From positions 310,001 to 374,000 of the forward strand of contig NW_017265187.1 of the NCBI RefSeq assembly GCF_001638985.1: a stretch of DNA of 64,000 nucleotides, read 5' to 3'. This document shows positions 1 through 10,768 of this stretch, in pieces. Each line of letters begins with the position of its first letter. Positions within the stretch are counted from its first letter, which is position 1. The notes under the pieces were generated by a model. That model had not been told where the DNA came from and searched no databases. It was given only the letters and a program-made list of their open reading frames with translations. Both the position numbers and the translations under genes were made by a program. This DNA comes from Phycomyces blakesleeanus NRRL 1555(-). Taxonomy: Eukaryota; Mucoromycota; Mucoromycetes; Mucorales; Phycomycetaceae.

Positions 1-1757
1 CGGCTTTTTTTTTTCTTACCATGAATTTGAAGCGCTATTGCTCCATCCAACTTGTTGACATCAATGGCATTTTTACAGAAAGTAATTAGGCGCAATGTAG
101 CAATGCAAAGGCTGTACCGGGTGCCAGATCGTTTTTTCACCTTAGCTTCGCCAAAGCCAATGCTAGTTGTGAATTCCAAATAGGGCTTTTCGCTAATAAC
201 GGCATCTGGCCGAGCCTTGCCTTTTTCTATTGGCACCGAATTTGTCTAACGCAAATGTACGAGCTTGTCAGGGTCGCCCACAAGACAGGACAGAACAGGG
301 TCATAGAATGTGCTCCAGAGCTCAGTTTCAGTGATTGCATCGTGATTGTTAGAGGGAGTATTGGGCAACTTCTGCAGTCTAAGAAAAAGCAAAAGGTGTT
401 GTCAACCACAATTCCCAATGATGCTCAATGGTGCTTAGACCATGCTGACCACCTCTCCTTCAAGAGCTTTATCGAGACTTTTGACTTTTTGGATAGACAT
501 CGAGCTCAACAACGATATACCAGCATCGTCTCCAAGTATTTCAACTCCAATTCTGAACGAGACATGACGATTAATGCCAACTACAAAACATGGACAAATT
601 CTGCTGATTACTTGCAGTTTTGGGTGGAAAAAAGGTTTCAAGCAGCATTATGAAGGCAGACCTAGCAGGTGCTGAATTGATTGAATCTGCCTTAAATCGT
701 CGCTTGGCGATCTCCTCATGCTCAGCAAATGAAAATATTCATCCAACTATGATGGAAACCAATTCTGTTCATCAAACAAAGGCAACTGCCTTGGCGGACT
801 CTGATGAAGCAGTAATCATCACTCATGACGCCCAAGACGATAGCAATACCAATGCAATCAAGCTGGTTATCAACGATGACGTGATTACCCTCCATGAAAA
901 TACTGGCAGCTGCAAGTCTGGTAGCCCATTGACGTTCAAGAGCACCAATGTTACCCAGCTGTTCAGGTCTTATCAAGTCATCATCCGCGGAATAATCCTT
1001 AAACATCAAACTCTTCCCATTGAATCATATATTCACGAATTGGCTGCCCACACACACACGCTTATCCTTTGCAAGAACCAGCATAGCCCTATTGCCGAGA
1101 GAGTCTTCTCAAAGTCCCTGTTGATTGCCCTGACTACTAATCTGGTATCCGAGCTTGTTGACTTCGATCTACCGTTCCCCGAAGAAGACCTGTTTACCCT
1201 GACTACTACCCTCTTCAGCCTTGCCCTTGGAACAACAACCCGGGAGCAGATCATGCTTGATCTTTACATTATGTCATCGAAAATAGAATATAGACCCAAG
1301 AGGATCGTACGAAGTGTCATCAACCTTTAAGTCGTTTTTGCCTCGGTGTTGTTCTGCACAATGGTTGACCTTTTTTTTAGACTGCAGAAGTTGCCCAATA
1401 CTCCCTCGAACAACCACGATGCAATCACTGAAACTGAGCTCTGGAGCACATACTATGACCCTGTTCTGTCCTGTCTTGTGGGCGACCCTGACAAGCTCGT
1501 ACATTTGCGTAAGATAAATTCGGTGCCAATAGAAAAAGGCAAGGCTCGGCCAGATGCTGTTATTAGTGAAAAGCCCTATTTGGAATTCACAACTAGCATT
1601 GGTTTTGGCGAAGCTAAGGTGAAAAAACGATCTGGCACCCGGTACAGCCTTTGCATTGCTACATTGCGCCTAATTACTTTCTGTAAAAATGCCATTGATG
1701 TCAACAAGTTGGATGGAGCAATAGCGCTTCAAATTCATGGTAAGGAAAAAAAAGCCG
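1..1757. repeat. Long inverted repeat around a gene fragment
   Basis: Bases 1 to about 408 are the reverse complement of about 1358-1757, with a spacer of about 950 bp. By eye the arms differ at roughly nine positions plus small length changes in T runs (about 97-98% identical). The right arm is coding: it covers the exon with the nuclease-like motif and the donor of the next intron. The left arm is an inverted copy of that stretch and has gained a stop codon in the antisense reading (cgt-tag where the right arm has cgt-aag, near 247-252). The left arm runs to base 1 of the window, so its true end is unseen. A transcript crossing the locus could fold into a hairpin of about 390 bp. Confidence 0.93.
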
Positions 1758-2085
1758 GGGATTGCTGTGACGCTGATAACTCTTTCTCGTTCCAGGTATG
1801 CACACCACGTTTTTCTTAATGCGATCTGTGGCCACTGGTTTGTACACATTTGTTGAAATTGCCCACCTACAATTTGCTGACAGCGTAGAAAAATTGCCTT
1901 CCTTTTGTACCCTGATGAATGTCAAAAAGCTACTGGCTGTCAACAATGTCTTTTGGCGCTACTGCAAGGAATCCGCCCAGCCAAAGAAAATCGAAGCCAG
2001 GTATGCGAAAACCTTGAAAACCTTGAAAGAACTGACTGATGAAAAGCAAGACAGTTCCCGTAGCTGCGTCTTGCTTTATGAATAA
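390..2085 (+). pseudogene. Possible PD-(D/E)XK nuclease-like gene, 5' truncated and frameshifted
   Basis: Coding pieces join in order: 390-653, then 620-1306 in another frame, 1388-1739, and 1796-2085 ending in TAA. The last two joins look like real introns: 1307-1387 (GTACGA...CTGCAG) and 1740-1795 (GTAAGG...TTCCAG). Both keep the frame, the second giving QIHG-MHTTFFLM. The change of frame near 620-653 has no convincing intron, so I read it as a frameshift. No initiator codon remains: left of about 390 the reading enters the inverted copy of the gene's own C-terminal part. The third piece has RPDAVIS followed by GFGEAKVK, a spacing like PD...ExK nucleases. I recall similar architecture in repeated Mucoromycota proteins, but the family call is tentative. 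Confidence 0.5.
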
Positions 2086-4702
2086 TGAATACGCCTATAT
2101 CAGTATCCCTTTCGACATACCCCTCCCACGTATTTAATGACTTTTTTTCTTATTTCCTTTAAAAATAAATTGGATACTGTAAACAAAGAAATACACTCAG
2201 CCTGCCACTAAAGTTCCAGATGTCTTGAAAGATCCTTTCTCAATATGTTATTGTAGAAACAAGAGAATGGCTTAGATAATAGAGTTTTATGAGCTATAAA
2301 TACTCTTGATATAATCCTCTTTGCGGATACTTTAAAGAAAAGTCATTAAAACTTTGTAGTACACAGGAAGAGCACAATAAATATTTTGTAAAGTACTTTA
2401 TATTTTTAACATATAATAAATTTTCTTGATAAACCAAAAAGAAAGAAATAAGAAATTGTCATGAATATACATATAATTTAAAAACTCAACTCGTAATCTA
2501 GAGTGAGCACAAAAATATAATAGTTTATAGTGATATTTGTAACTTTAGAATGCATACCATTATATATATATATATATTTAAAGAATTTTCTAAATAATAG
2601 GCTTGGTTACTGATGAGCTCTTTAGATAAATAGAATAAAAACAAAATATTATTCATTTACTGTCTATTTATTATTTAATCATCTAATAGGTAATTCCAGT
2701 GAGAGAGTAAAGCAGAGGATCTTTCTCTATTTCTCCACGAGTTTTCTGGTTAATTTAGAAAACTTATGCGTTGCAGTCAATCGAGCCCTTCCAAAGTTTG
2801 GATTCGTGCACCAAACTTATAGATGAGGAGCATTGTATACTTCAAATCCAGTTTTTAGTTTTTTTTTTAAAAAAAATCAATGGGTACTTGGATACCATGC
2901 TCATCCATAATAAAGGAATAAATCTTTGTATTTTGTAATAGTCCCTTGGAGCAGACACATATATACACACGAAATATTTACTAGAAATCTTGGTAATTTG
3001 TCTTTATAATTAGATAGATACGAGTAAATTTGGAACCCGTACATAGCCTTTTTTTTAAAATAATAATAATAATAATCGATGAAGTGGTCAATAAGGCATC
3101 TTCTGGGAAAAGGATTACTGGTGAATACTTAAGAAAAAGATAAGTACCGCGCGCGCGCGCGTGTGTGTGTGTGCGATATTTATAATAGGCTTGTTATGAG
3201 AAGCTTGTAAGGTATTACTAGCAAAGTTAGAGGATAATACACGTGTATTTTATAATACGATTCTTGCTACACCAAGCGATGAACATACAAGAAGGCTTAG
3301 ATGAGAGTAATTGTGATTGAGCTTACACCCATAATGAGCTATAAAGCTTTCGGATAGATTTCCGGGCAGCTCTCAGACGTGTACCTGAAAGCTTGGTAAT
3401 CAGTTTGTGTATGTCAAATATGTAAGCGAAATGTTCCAAAAGCTGTAACAAGCAAAAAAAAAGCCATCTTTTACATTGTTTCCAAGTAACTTTAGCTTTG
3501 ATCTGATTTATCCCACAATACAGCAAGATACTATCCAGCTGTCGATAAATGTAATCGTTTAGATACATAGTTTCTATACCCACTCGAGAACTGATCATGT
3601 AATATTAATTAAGAGTTAAAGGACTACAAACAAACAAGGTAAAATGTTCTCGTGCGGAATTAGCTAATTAATTATTCCCATACAAAGTTCAATTATTCTT
3701 CTGAGGTTTTGTAAGCAAATATATGCACAGAGCTACCCAATATCTTGAGATATTTATGTATGAATAGTATTAAACTATATGACTGATACAAATGCTTAGA
3801 ATTAATATATATATATAGTTTGAGAGTAGTTTAAGAAGATGTTCCAGATAGCTTCTATAGATCGTAAGAAAATAACTACATTTATTATTCTATACCTTAG
3901 TCCATCACTTGAAGGCTTTGCTTCGTATGACAGTGAGCACCATAAATCAATTTTATCTGAGGAGACAGAATCTCATCTCATTATTCTTATGTTTTTTTTT
4001 GTACTATTTCGAAATGTAAGACGGCTTTATTGGTACAAATCTTTGTCTAAGCCAAAAAAAAATATGTTCTTTAAAAAAAGTGGCCCTAAAAAATGGAATA
4101 TAATATTTAGAATCTTCAAATGTGGTGCTTTATTTTGATTGATATCAATATCAGCTGTGAGAAATATATAGTGAGAGCAAAATAATTTGAAAATCAAAAC
4201 AACAACAGCATATATCTTTCAAATTTTTGGCACTGCTTTAAGATTCTAGGTTAATTAAGCCTCACATGTGCATGGTCTTTAGCAGGATTTGCATGCTTTA
4301 TATTTTGAACTCAACTATGGCTTTTTAGTAGAAATATCTTAATACGTTTGTAATATATGACGAATCGTTCTCATTTTTAGTGTTTTAATGTCTGTGGATT
4401 TGAACAAGGATATCTTTTTCAACAGTTGAAAGTTTGATGTAACTATGATGAGTTCTTTCTACTTTATTGCTTAGATGACCTAAGATGCTCTTCAGCGTAC
4501 TCAGTAAAATCTTTCGGATTAAATAACAATACTACAAGCTTCAAACACATTATGAACCTTAAAGATTATGTCAGCCATAAATCAAAACATAGACTTCAAG
4601 TTAAAAAATAAATGAGAATACCGAACACAATTTATGGAAATAACTTATAGGCTTATGGTAGATGGAGGGGGTTCGTTGCGTCCTAGTTTCTTTTACTTTT
4701 TA
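2086..4702. other. AT-rich spacer without supported genes
   Basis: About 2.6 kb of AT-rich DNA. Two short open frames (3323-3598 on the minus strand, 3839-4138 on the plus strand) have no recognisable domain or splice context and were not called. A (CG)n-(TG)n microsatellite lies at about 3149-3173, and a (TA)n run near 2562-2578. Confidence 0.6.
3149..3173. repeat. CG/TG dinucleotide microsatellite
   Basis: Alternating CG repeats pass directly into TG repeats (cgcgcg then tgtgtg). Alternating purine-pyrimidine DNA of this kind can adopt Z-DNA, but nothing nearby suggests a function. Confidence 0.85.
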
Positions 4703-4890
4703 TTAAACGAGGAACATGACACTGTGTTCACCTTCCAAGGTGGCGCCAGCTGTAATACTGGCTCGTATACAACCTTATGAAAGAATTGTTAGCATATCAA
4801 GCGATTTAACTACTGGCCTTCCCAAAGTCCTTATTTCAACCCAATCAAACATTTATAAAAGGCCGTAAAAGATCGAGTTGCAAAGTAAAA
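4703..4890 (+). pseudogene. Tc1/mariner transposase relic (C-terminal catalytic part)
   Basis: The plus strand translates as a decayed copy of the catalytic core of the intact transposase at 45326-46393. NEEHDTVFTFQ, GASCNTGSYTT, IKRFNYWPSQSP and FNPIKHL appear in the same order and spacing. At least three in-frame stops interrupt it. Both catalytic acids visible in this part are gone: the ED of FQEDGA is reduced to G, and NPIE reads NPIK. The N-terminal DNA-binding half and the terminal repeats are not seen. It is a long-dead insertion of the same family. Confidence 0.85.
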
Positions 4891-5538
4891 ACACATATAT
4901 TAACAATTAGCAATCTTACGGGGACGACATTTCTATCTAACCAGACTAATCAATTGTGACTACATGTCGGGGCTGGTGTATTTCTCTAATCCATTAGGGG
5001 TAAATGGTGTGTCCTGAAAAAACCACAATATATTCATTGTATACATTAGCTTTACTACTCTGTGTTTATACATCTCTTTACAGGCACATAACTCTTATTA
5101 TTTTAAGAGCCACAGTCTGTATTTAGGCAACTTAATAATAAAATACTATCTCATACGAAACATAAATCGTGTATATTCAACTAGTAGCCCTGACTCTAGA
5201 CTTGGCAACAAAGGAATAATAATTAGCCGCATATGTACTATACCAATAGCCAGTTATCCAAAGGATTATAAGGAGTTGTTGTCAATAGATTGTGATGCAA
5301 TCTTCTTTAATACCTTACTATTTACTTACCTGCTCACTCGTATCATGTCTTTGTCTTTCTTTCACCTACTTACATTCCCAGAGCTCGACATCACCAGCTG
5401 GTAACCAATCCTCATCCACTTCTTTTTTTTGAAAAACACAAAAAAAATCTTTATACGAATATTCTGTATCCTTAAGAGCCAGATAGAGTTATTCGATGGC
5501 GGGAAAAAGGTCAGGATTTTTAGTCTGGTAGAGTAAAA
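4891..5538. other. Spacer, no feature seen
   Basis: AT-rich sequence between the Tc1 relic and the recombinase-like pseudogene, with no open frame, repeat or RNA gene that I can support. Confidence 0.55.
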
Positions 5539-6237
5539 ATGTCGCCCCCCACCAGGAAATGTCTTCCAGGCTATCGAGGCTGTCGCGCCAGGCTGTCCGT
5601 AAGGTTCTCCAAAAACAGCCCAGTCATTTGCAACCTGGTGTCGTAACCAGAAGTTGAATTTCTTACTTGCAAAAGAAAGGAAACCCCAGAGTCAACAGAG
5701 AGCTATATGTCTTGGAAGACATATATTATGGTAAATTAAGATGCGACAGAATTAAAATGCTCTCTAACGTATTTGATTGTAGACGGCCTTGTCAATTCAA
5801 TTTGCACTCCCTTACCAAAATACCAAGAATCGTTGAAAACCATCAAGAAGAATGGATATGAAATCCTAGGCTATGCTCGAAAATCACCAACAGGTGAAGA
5901 CGCTCCTTCTAGAACAAGACTATTGAAGTCCATGGTGTCAAATTTAAAAGAACGATCCTTTGCAACCAAGATATTCGTTTTACCTAGTAGCTGGGCATCT
6001 TCAACACTTGCATCGCGTGATTTAAAAGACAATTCACGAGCTATTGTAGACGAGCTACGTGTTGCCGGTAACACGTAAGGCTTGCTTGTCTATCTTAAGT
6101 CTGTTCATCATGATTTTTGCTTGGTTACCATTGACTTTGCTGGTATAACAACAAGAAGTGAAGATATTGTTCACTTGGTTGAGGCAAATTCCTCTTTAAA
6201 AAGGATTGCAGTTGAAACCTTTGCCCAGTGCAATTAA
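5539..6237 (+). pseudogene. Recombinase-like 'YARKS' protein, degenerate
   Basis: An ATG at 5539 starts a reading (MSPPTRK) that soon loses frame. From about 5773 the frame is open: IKKNGYEILGYARKSP, then a basic stretch ending in DELRVAGNT, an in-frame TAA at 6076-6078, and immediately afterwards in the same frame GLLVYLKSVHHDFCLVTIDF up to a second stop at 6235-6237. Continuation across the first stop suggests a sense codon (probably CAA) became TAA. GYARKS resembles the Y-x-R-x-S start of serine recombinase catalytic domains. I recall many Mucoromycota proteins with this YARKSP segment and a downstream VIDYAG-like segment, and regard this as a dead member. No active recombinase is implied. 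Confidence 0.6.
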
Positions 6238-6926
6238 TTGTTTATTTTTGACACTAAGAAAATTAGTTGAAGACAAAAACTTGTTACAGAAATTTGAAAT
6301 TTGAAAATATTGTATTCAAAGTTCAAAATAAAGTAATAATTGGCAGAATATAGATGATAGGATTTAGGATCATTAAGGATTCGTTCCGTTGAGACCAAGA
6401 TGGGTTGATTTGGTTCCGTGTTGTAGCAAATTTCAATGTCACCAAAATCTTCAAGCCGATTGATATATATATTAGGTTTTCTTCCGTATAGTCCACATAA
6501 AAAGAACATGCGTATTGCTAAATTCTTTGGGATTTTATATCAGTTTGATCAAGGTTTTTCTTTATCTAAAAAAAAACTGTTATATACTCAAGATGTCTAC
6601 ACTCGAGACCCCTTTGTAATTATAGTCAGATTGGATTATAAATTTTCCGTACTAGGTCAGATCAGAACCAGCTATAGAGTATATTGATGATAGTAAGGAG
6701 AGCAGTGCGTAAGATATTTCAGAATCGATATCAAAGAGTACGACAACTGCGTACTTAGCAAAGTTATGAATATTCTGCTTAACACCTAGATCTTAATAGA
6801 GATCTAAAAGGGAGCTATTTAGTGATGTATAACTGTACTATGCGTAAATCAAAACCAATGACAAGGAAAATCGAAAGTTGTGACTATAAACGAATGATGT
6901 TCTGCCTCAATATTTGCTTGAATTAA
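6238..6926. other. Spacer, no feature seen
   Basis: AT-rich DNA with two short overlapping opposite-strand frames (6234-6509 minus, 6436-6687 plus) that resemble no known protein. The target-site TAA of the MITE starts at 6924. Confidence 0.5.
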
Positions 6927-7494
6927 AGGTGCTCTTCACGCAACCAGACCCATCACCCAAACCATTCCCAAAACAATCTTGGAGTTATATGTTACTCAAG
7001 ATATTTTTGGAGTACTTGATCTCTAGAATGCCATCATAGTGTGTGCATTTTTTGTATTATTTCTTGTGTTCTTTATTTTGCGATATTTTTATTAAAACAT
7101 AACAGCAATGAACTACAACTACCTTATTGACATTGTTCTTGGAGAAGAAGTCGAAGAATTTTTACAAGCACTGTCTAATGTTTGCCCTTGTATTTCCTAA
7201 TCGACAAATGACTTAGAAGAGCAAACAGATTCATTTAAAAGGCAATTCAAGAGAAGTAAAGAAATAAAATAACACGTTAACATAATTAACATTTTTATGA
7301 AAAGTAGCTATGTAACTATAGCTGTTTAGTATGCTGTATATGGGACGTTATTTCCCATTTTACGTCTTGTCGAAGGTGTATTTTTACCTTTGACACGTAC
7401 AAGATTTTTTATCATTTTTTGGAAATTTTATGTTACATAATTACTATATATATCCTGAATCTTTGTGTGAGGTCTGGTTGCGTGAAGAGCACCT
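6927..7494. mobile_element. 568-bp MITE with 24-bp perfect terminal inverted repeats
   Basis: The ends are perfect inverted repeats of 24 bp beginning AGGTGCTCTTCACG (6927-6950 and 7471-7494). TAA flanks both sides (6924-6926 and 7495-7497), fitting a 3-bp target duplication as made by PIF/Harbinger-type elements. The inside has no credible transposase frame, so it is non-autonomous. The element at 48256-48800 has the same AGGTGCTCT start and TAA flanks. Confidence 0.85.
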
Positions 7495-7920
7495 TAAGAG
7501 TGCCGAATCAAAGCTCTCTTTTAGGAAGGTGGCTTTCACGTTTAGCCTCAATCTGTGTTACGCTTCTAAATAAAATTCAAGCCGTATTTCATTTTTTTTT
7601 AGTGATATCTTAACCGCAAAGGCAGAATTGTAACCCCCTCCCTAGAATTGACAGGCTTGTTTGGGGGGTTTTTTTTTTAGGTTCAGCCTCCTCATAAAAA
7701 AAATTAAAGGCTGTACCAATATAATATCAGTCAAGTTACACAAGATATTTCAGTATTTCTTTATTGATCTTTTATTGGAGATTAGGATTTAGACATAGTG
7801 CACCTTTATTTATTTTCTTTATCTTTTATATTCTTTAAGTAAAACTATACAAGTATAAAAGCATTGATAATCGCTTTTTTCATCTTTTAAATCACCTAGA
7901 CATATAATACTTCTATTAAA
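7495..7920. other. Spacer and promoter region of the 7921 gene
   Basis: About 425 bp. It contains poly-T and poly-G runs near 7650-7680 and a TATAAAAG box at 7854-7861, 60 bp upstream of the start codon at 7921. Confidence 0.6.
7854..7861 (+). promoter_or_regulatory. TATA box of the 7921 gene
   Basis: TATAAAAG lies 60 bp upstream of ATG 7921, in an AT-rich region with a T-rich tract between it and the start. Spacing and sequence fit a core promoter. Confidence 0.5.
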
Positions 7921-8664
7921 ATGCCCAAAAGTACTTTTCTTATTTCCACTCTTGACAAGCCAATGGGCTCTATTATGAGGGCGCTTAACAGTATAACAAA
8001 GCAGTCAGAGACACCCATAAAATTCATAACGATTAATAGAATGATTCATCATGATGCGTCCAGAAAGGGTCAAAACCACTGTGGACAGAAAATCCGTACA
8101 CAAATCCATTCAGCAGCCAAACTTGAAAATGAAGTCGAGTATCCTGTTCAAGTTCAAACAAACCATTGTAATCACGGGATAGATGAAAACCACATGGAAA
8201 ATATCGGACACTTGATAAATGAATTGTCGGATGGATTCTTGCATGTCATGTATTTCATTGAAGACTACAACCCTGAAAAAGACAGCCCGACTATATTGCT
8301 ACTTTGCCTCTTAAAGGATCTTCTATCGACCAGTGATCTCAACAAAGATAAAAACACGACCCAGCAAAGACTATTCAAGATACTATTTGGAGTTGTCCCA
8401 ATGCCCGATAGCCTTGTTCCCAAATGGAAAGTAATCTGCGAGTGGGCACGCTACCTTCGATACACAAATGACTGGAACACTTGGATGCGGTTTGGACTCT
8501 CTGCATTTAACAAGGCCTGTATCGTACACAAAAGGTCTTCTCATGTTCATTTAAGATCTACACATCTTGATGGGCAGAACCTAAAGGCAGTTGATAGTGA
8601 TTATGGAAAAAATATCAATGTAATTCAGCAAGGCATACTAGGGATAGATTTAAATAGTACATGA
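7921..8664 (+). CDS. Uncharacterised 247-residue protein
   Basis: A single uninterrupted frame from ATG 7921 to TGA 8664, with a TATA box 60 bp upstream. I do not recognise the protein. It has no signal peptide or membrane segment. It is rich in His, Asn and Lys in the first 100 residues and more hydrophobic and helical from about residue 100 to 205 (SDGFLHVMYFIEDYN, TILLLCLLKDLLS, WKVICEWARYLRYTNDWNTWMRFGL). The tryptophan- and aromatic-rich segment near 170-195 is its most distinctive part. It stands alone between MITE/relic-rich DNA and PIG-A, so it may be lineage-specific or a captured fragment. The length and sensible codon use argue for a real gene. Confidence 0.6.
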   Translation: MPKSTFLISTLDKPMGSIMRALNSITKQSETPIKFITINRMIHHDASRKGQNHCGQKIRTQIHSAAKLENEVEYPVQVQTNHCNHGIDENHMENIGHLINELSDGFLHVMYFIEDYNPEKDSPTILLLCLLKDLLSTSDLNKDKNTTQQRLFKILFGVVPMPDSLVPKWKVICEWARYLRYTNDWNTWMRFGLSAFNKACIVHKRSSHVHLRSTHLDGQNLKAVDSDYGKNINVIQQGILGIDLNST

Positions 8665-9312
8665 ATTATATTATTTCATTTATTTGGCCTTTTGTTCGCT
8701 ATATTTCTTATTTGTATCCTTAGATATTACATTATGCAATTATATGCCTTCAAAAACCATTTAAAATTCTTTAATTATGGTGTGTTTGAGCATAAACATC
8801 AAAGTTTTGAAATCTTTTCAATTTTACCCCAAGAAAATTCAGATAGTAAAATACACCACAGAAGAAGTAGAGGGCTATAGATTGGGGATATGATTACCAT
8901 AAACCCAGCACATTCGCATATAATGTTAAGTTGGATATTAATATTATTAAAATTTTTTAATAACCAATCATTAGACTTTAGCTCCTTCCTCTTGCTCCTT
9001 TTAAAAATAAGATATTAAAATGACTTGTAACGTTATATATCCTTACTGATTTCTCTTTAATTTCAAATGTTGTTTCTATAGACATTGTCTGCGCAAATAA
9101 ATACAAGAAAAAATGAGCTGCTCTTATTAAAAAAAAATACACGAGATTAATTTCATATCAAGTGCTATCAATATACCAGGCAATATAGATGCCAGTTTAC
9201 ACATGTATTTGTGTATGTATGTATCCTTGGAAATTTCTTGGTTATTCTAAAATGTATCCAAGTAATATTCTTTCATGTATAGCTATTACTATGATCCTTA
9301 TTTTTATAATTA
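8665..9312. other. Spacer between the 7921 gene and PIG-A
   Basis: AT-rich intergenic DNA serving as the 3' region of both convergent genes. No further feature seen. Confidence 0.55.
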
Positions 9313-10719
9313 TTATTTCAATTGGGCTTTTGGTTCTTCGACCTTGTCAACATAGTCTCTATATCTTTTGTACGGAAAAGGTTGGGCACGCTCAATTGAA
9401 TCCTTTGGGAAAACAAATTCAAGAAATCTCCAAAACAGATAATCGAGTGCCATCACCATACAGAAGATCTTTCCAGCATACAGTCCACAACCGTAATAGC
9501 GTCTCAAACGCTCTATCAAAGGAGATGGCTGTGACTGAGATATAGAGTCATAGACCTGTCGTGATATATATATATATATATACATATAGATATATTCAAG
9601 CCAGAGATTAAGTGAGCATAAAAGTAAATATCGTGTAGTGCATGATTTACCTTTTCAGTACGTTCTGCAACATTTGACCAGCTGTACATGTCCTTGAGCT
9701 CATCGTTGAAACGGCTTGGATCAACTTCTCCAATCTTGATCATTTGAATTGCCTTGGACACAGCAATCATTAGATCTAGATATTTATGCAAGTTCAATAC
9801 ACACAGAGATACACGTGTTTATAGAATACAATATTATAAGCATTACACCCCTCGCAGAAAATATAGACTTTTTATTATTATTGTTTCCAAAAAGAAAAGG
9901 AAAGAAAAGAAAAATTCCAGCTAATTTATTATTTAATCGAGTTAAAATACCATCTTCTTCGGGCATCGCATAGTTTATCATATGGCTTGGCAAGACCTCG
10001 GGTACTCCTCCAACCTTTGTGCTTACTACCAGAAGCCTTATTTTTTTTGTATAGATATTTATAAAAAAAAATTCAAAATTTTCTTAGTATGTCCAAGAGC
10101 CTTGTAAAAAAAAGAAGAAAAAATTATAATAATAGCTTACCCTGCGCATGCTGCTTCTACAATAGCAATGCAAAATGCTTCTGTCAAACTTGTATTGAGG
10201 AATATATTGCCCTGAATCAAAATATTTCGAACTTGGTGGTGCTTTACAGGACCTAGCAGCTCTACTCTGTCGTGAAGTAGGTGCTTTTCCCGCATTTGTT
10301 CAAGGTCAATTCGTTTTGGTCCATCACCACCTTTGAAGCAATAAAACAATTAATATCTTTATTATTATTATTATTATTACTGTTATTTTTTAAAGTCTTA
10401 AATGAACTCACCAATAATGAACCTGACATTGTGATACATTGAACATATCCGTGGAATTACAGCTACCAATAAGTCCATGCCTTTACGATAGACTTGCCTA
10501 CTAATTACCACAATTGTAACTATATATACATATATGCATTTAGGAACATATCTTATTAAATATGATTATTACTCACTCCAATTGGGATCGGCTGCAGATG
10601 GATCAGGTTGAAACTGAGAAGCAACCACTGCATTCGGAATTACAGAGACGTTTCTTGGTGATAAAGCCGCTCTTAGGACAGTATTCTCTTTACTAAGAGA
10701 AATAAGTTATATATATATT

Positions 10720-10768
<49 letters not shown>

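Noticed and set aside
1..1757. Inverted repeat as an assembly artefact
   Set aside because: The arms differ at about nine sites and the left copy has its own stop codon, which a fold-back artefact would not show. The unseen left flank keeps a little doubt.
9189..9545. 118-codon plus-strand frame
   Set aside because: Antisense to the last PIG-A exon.
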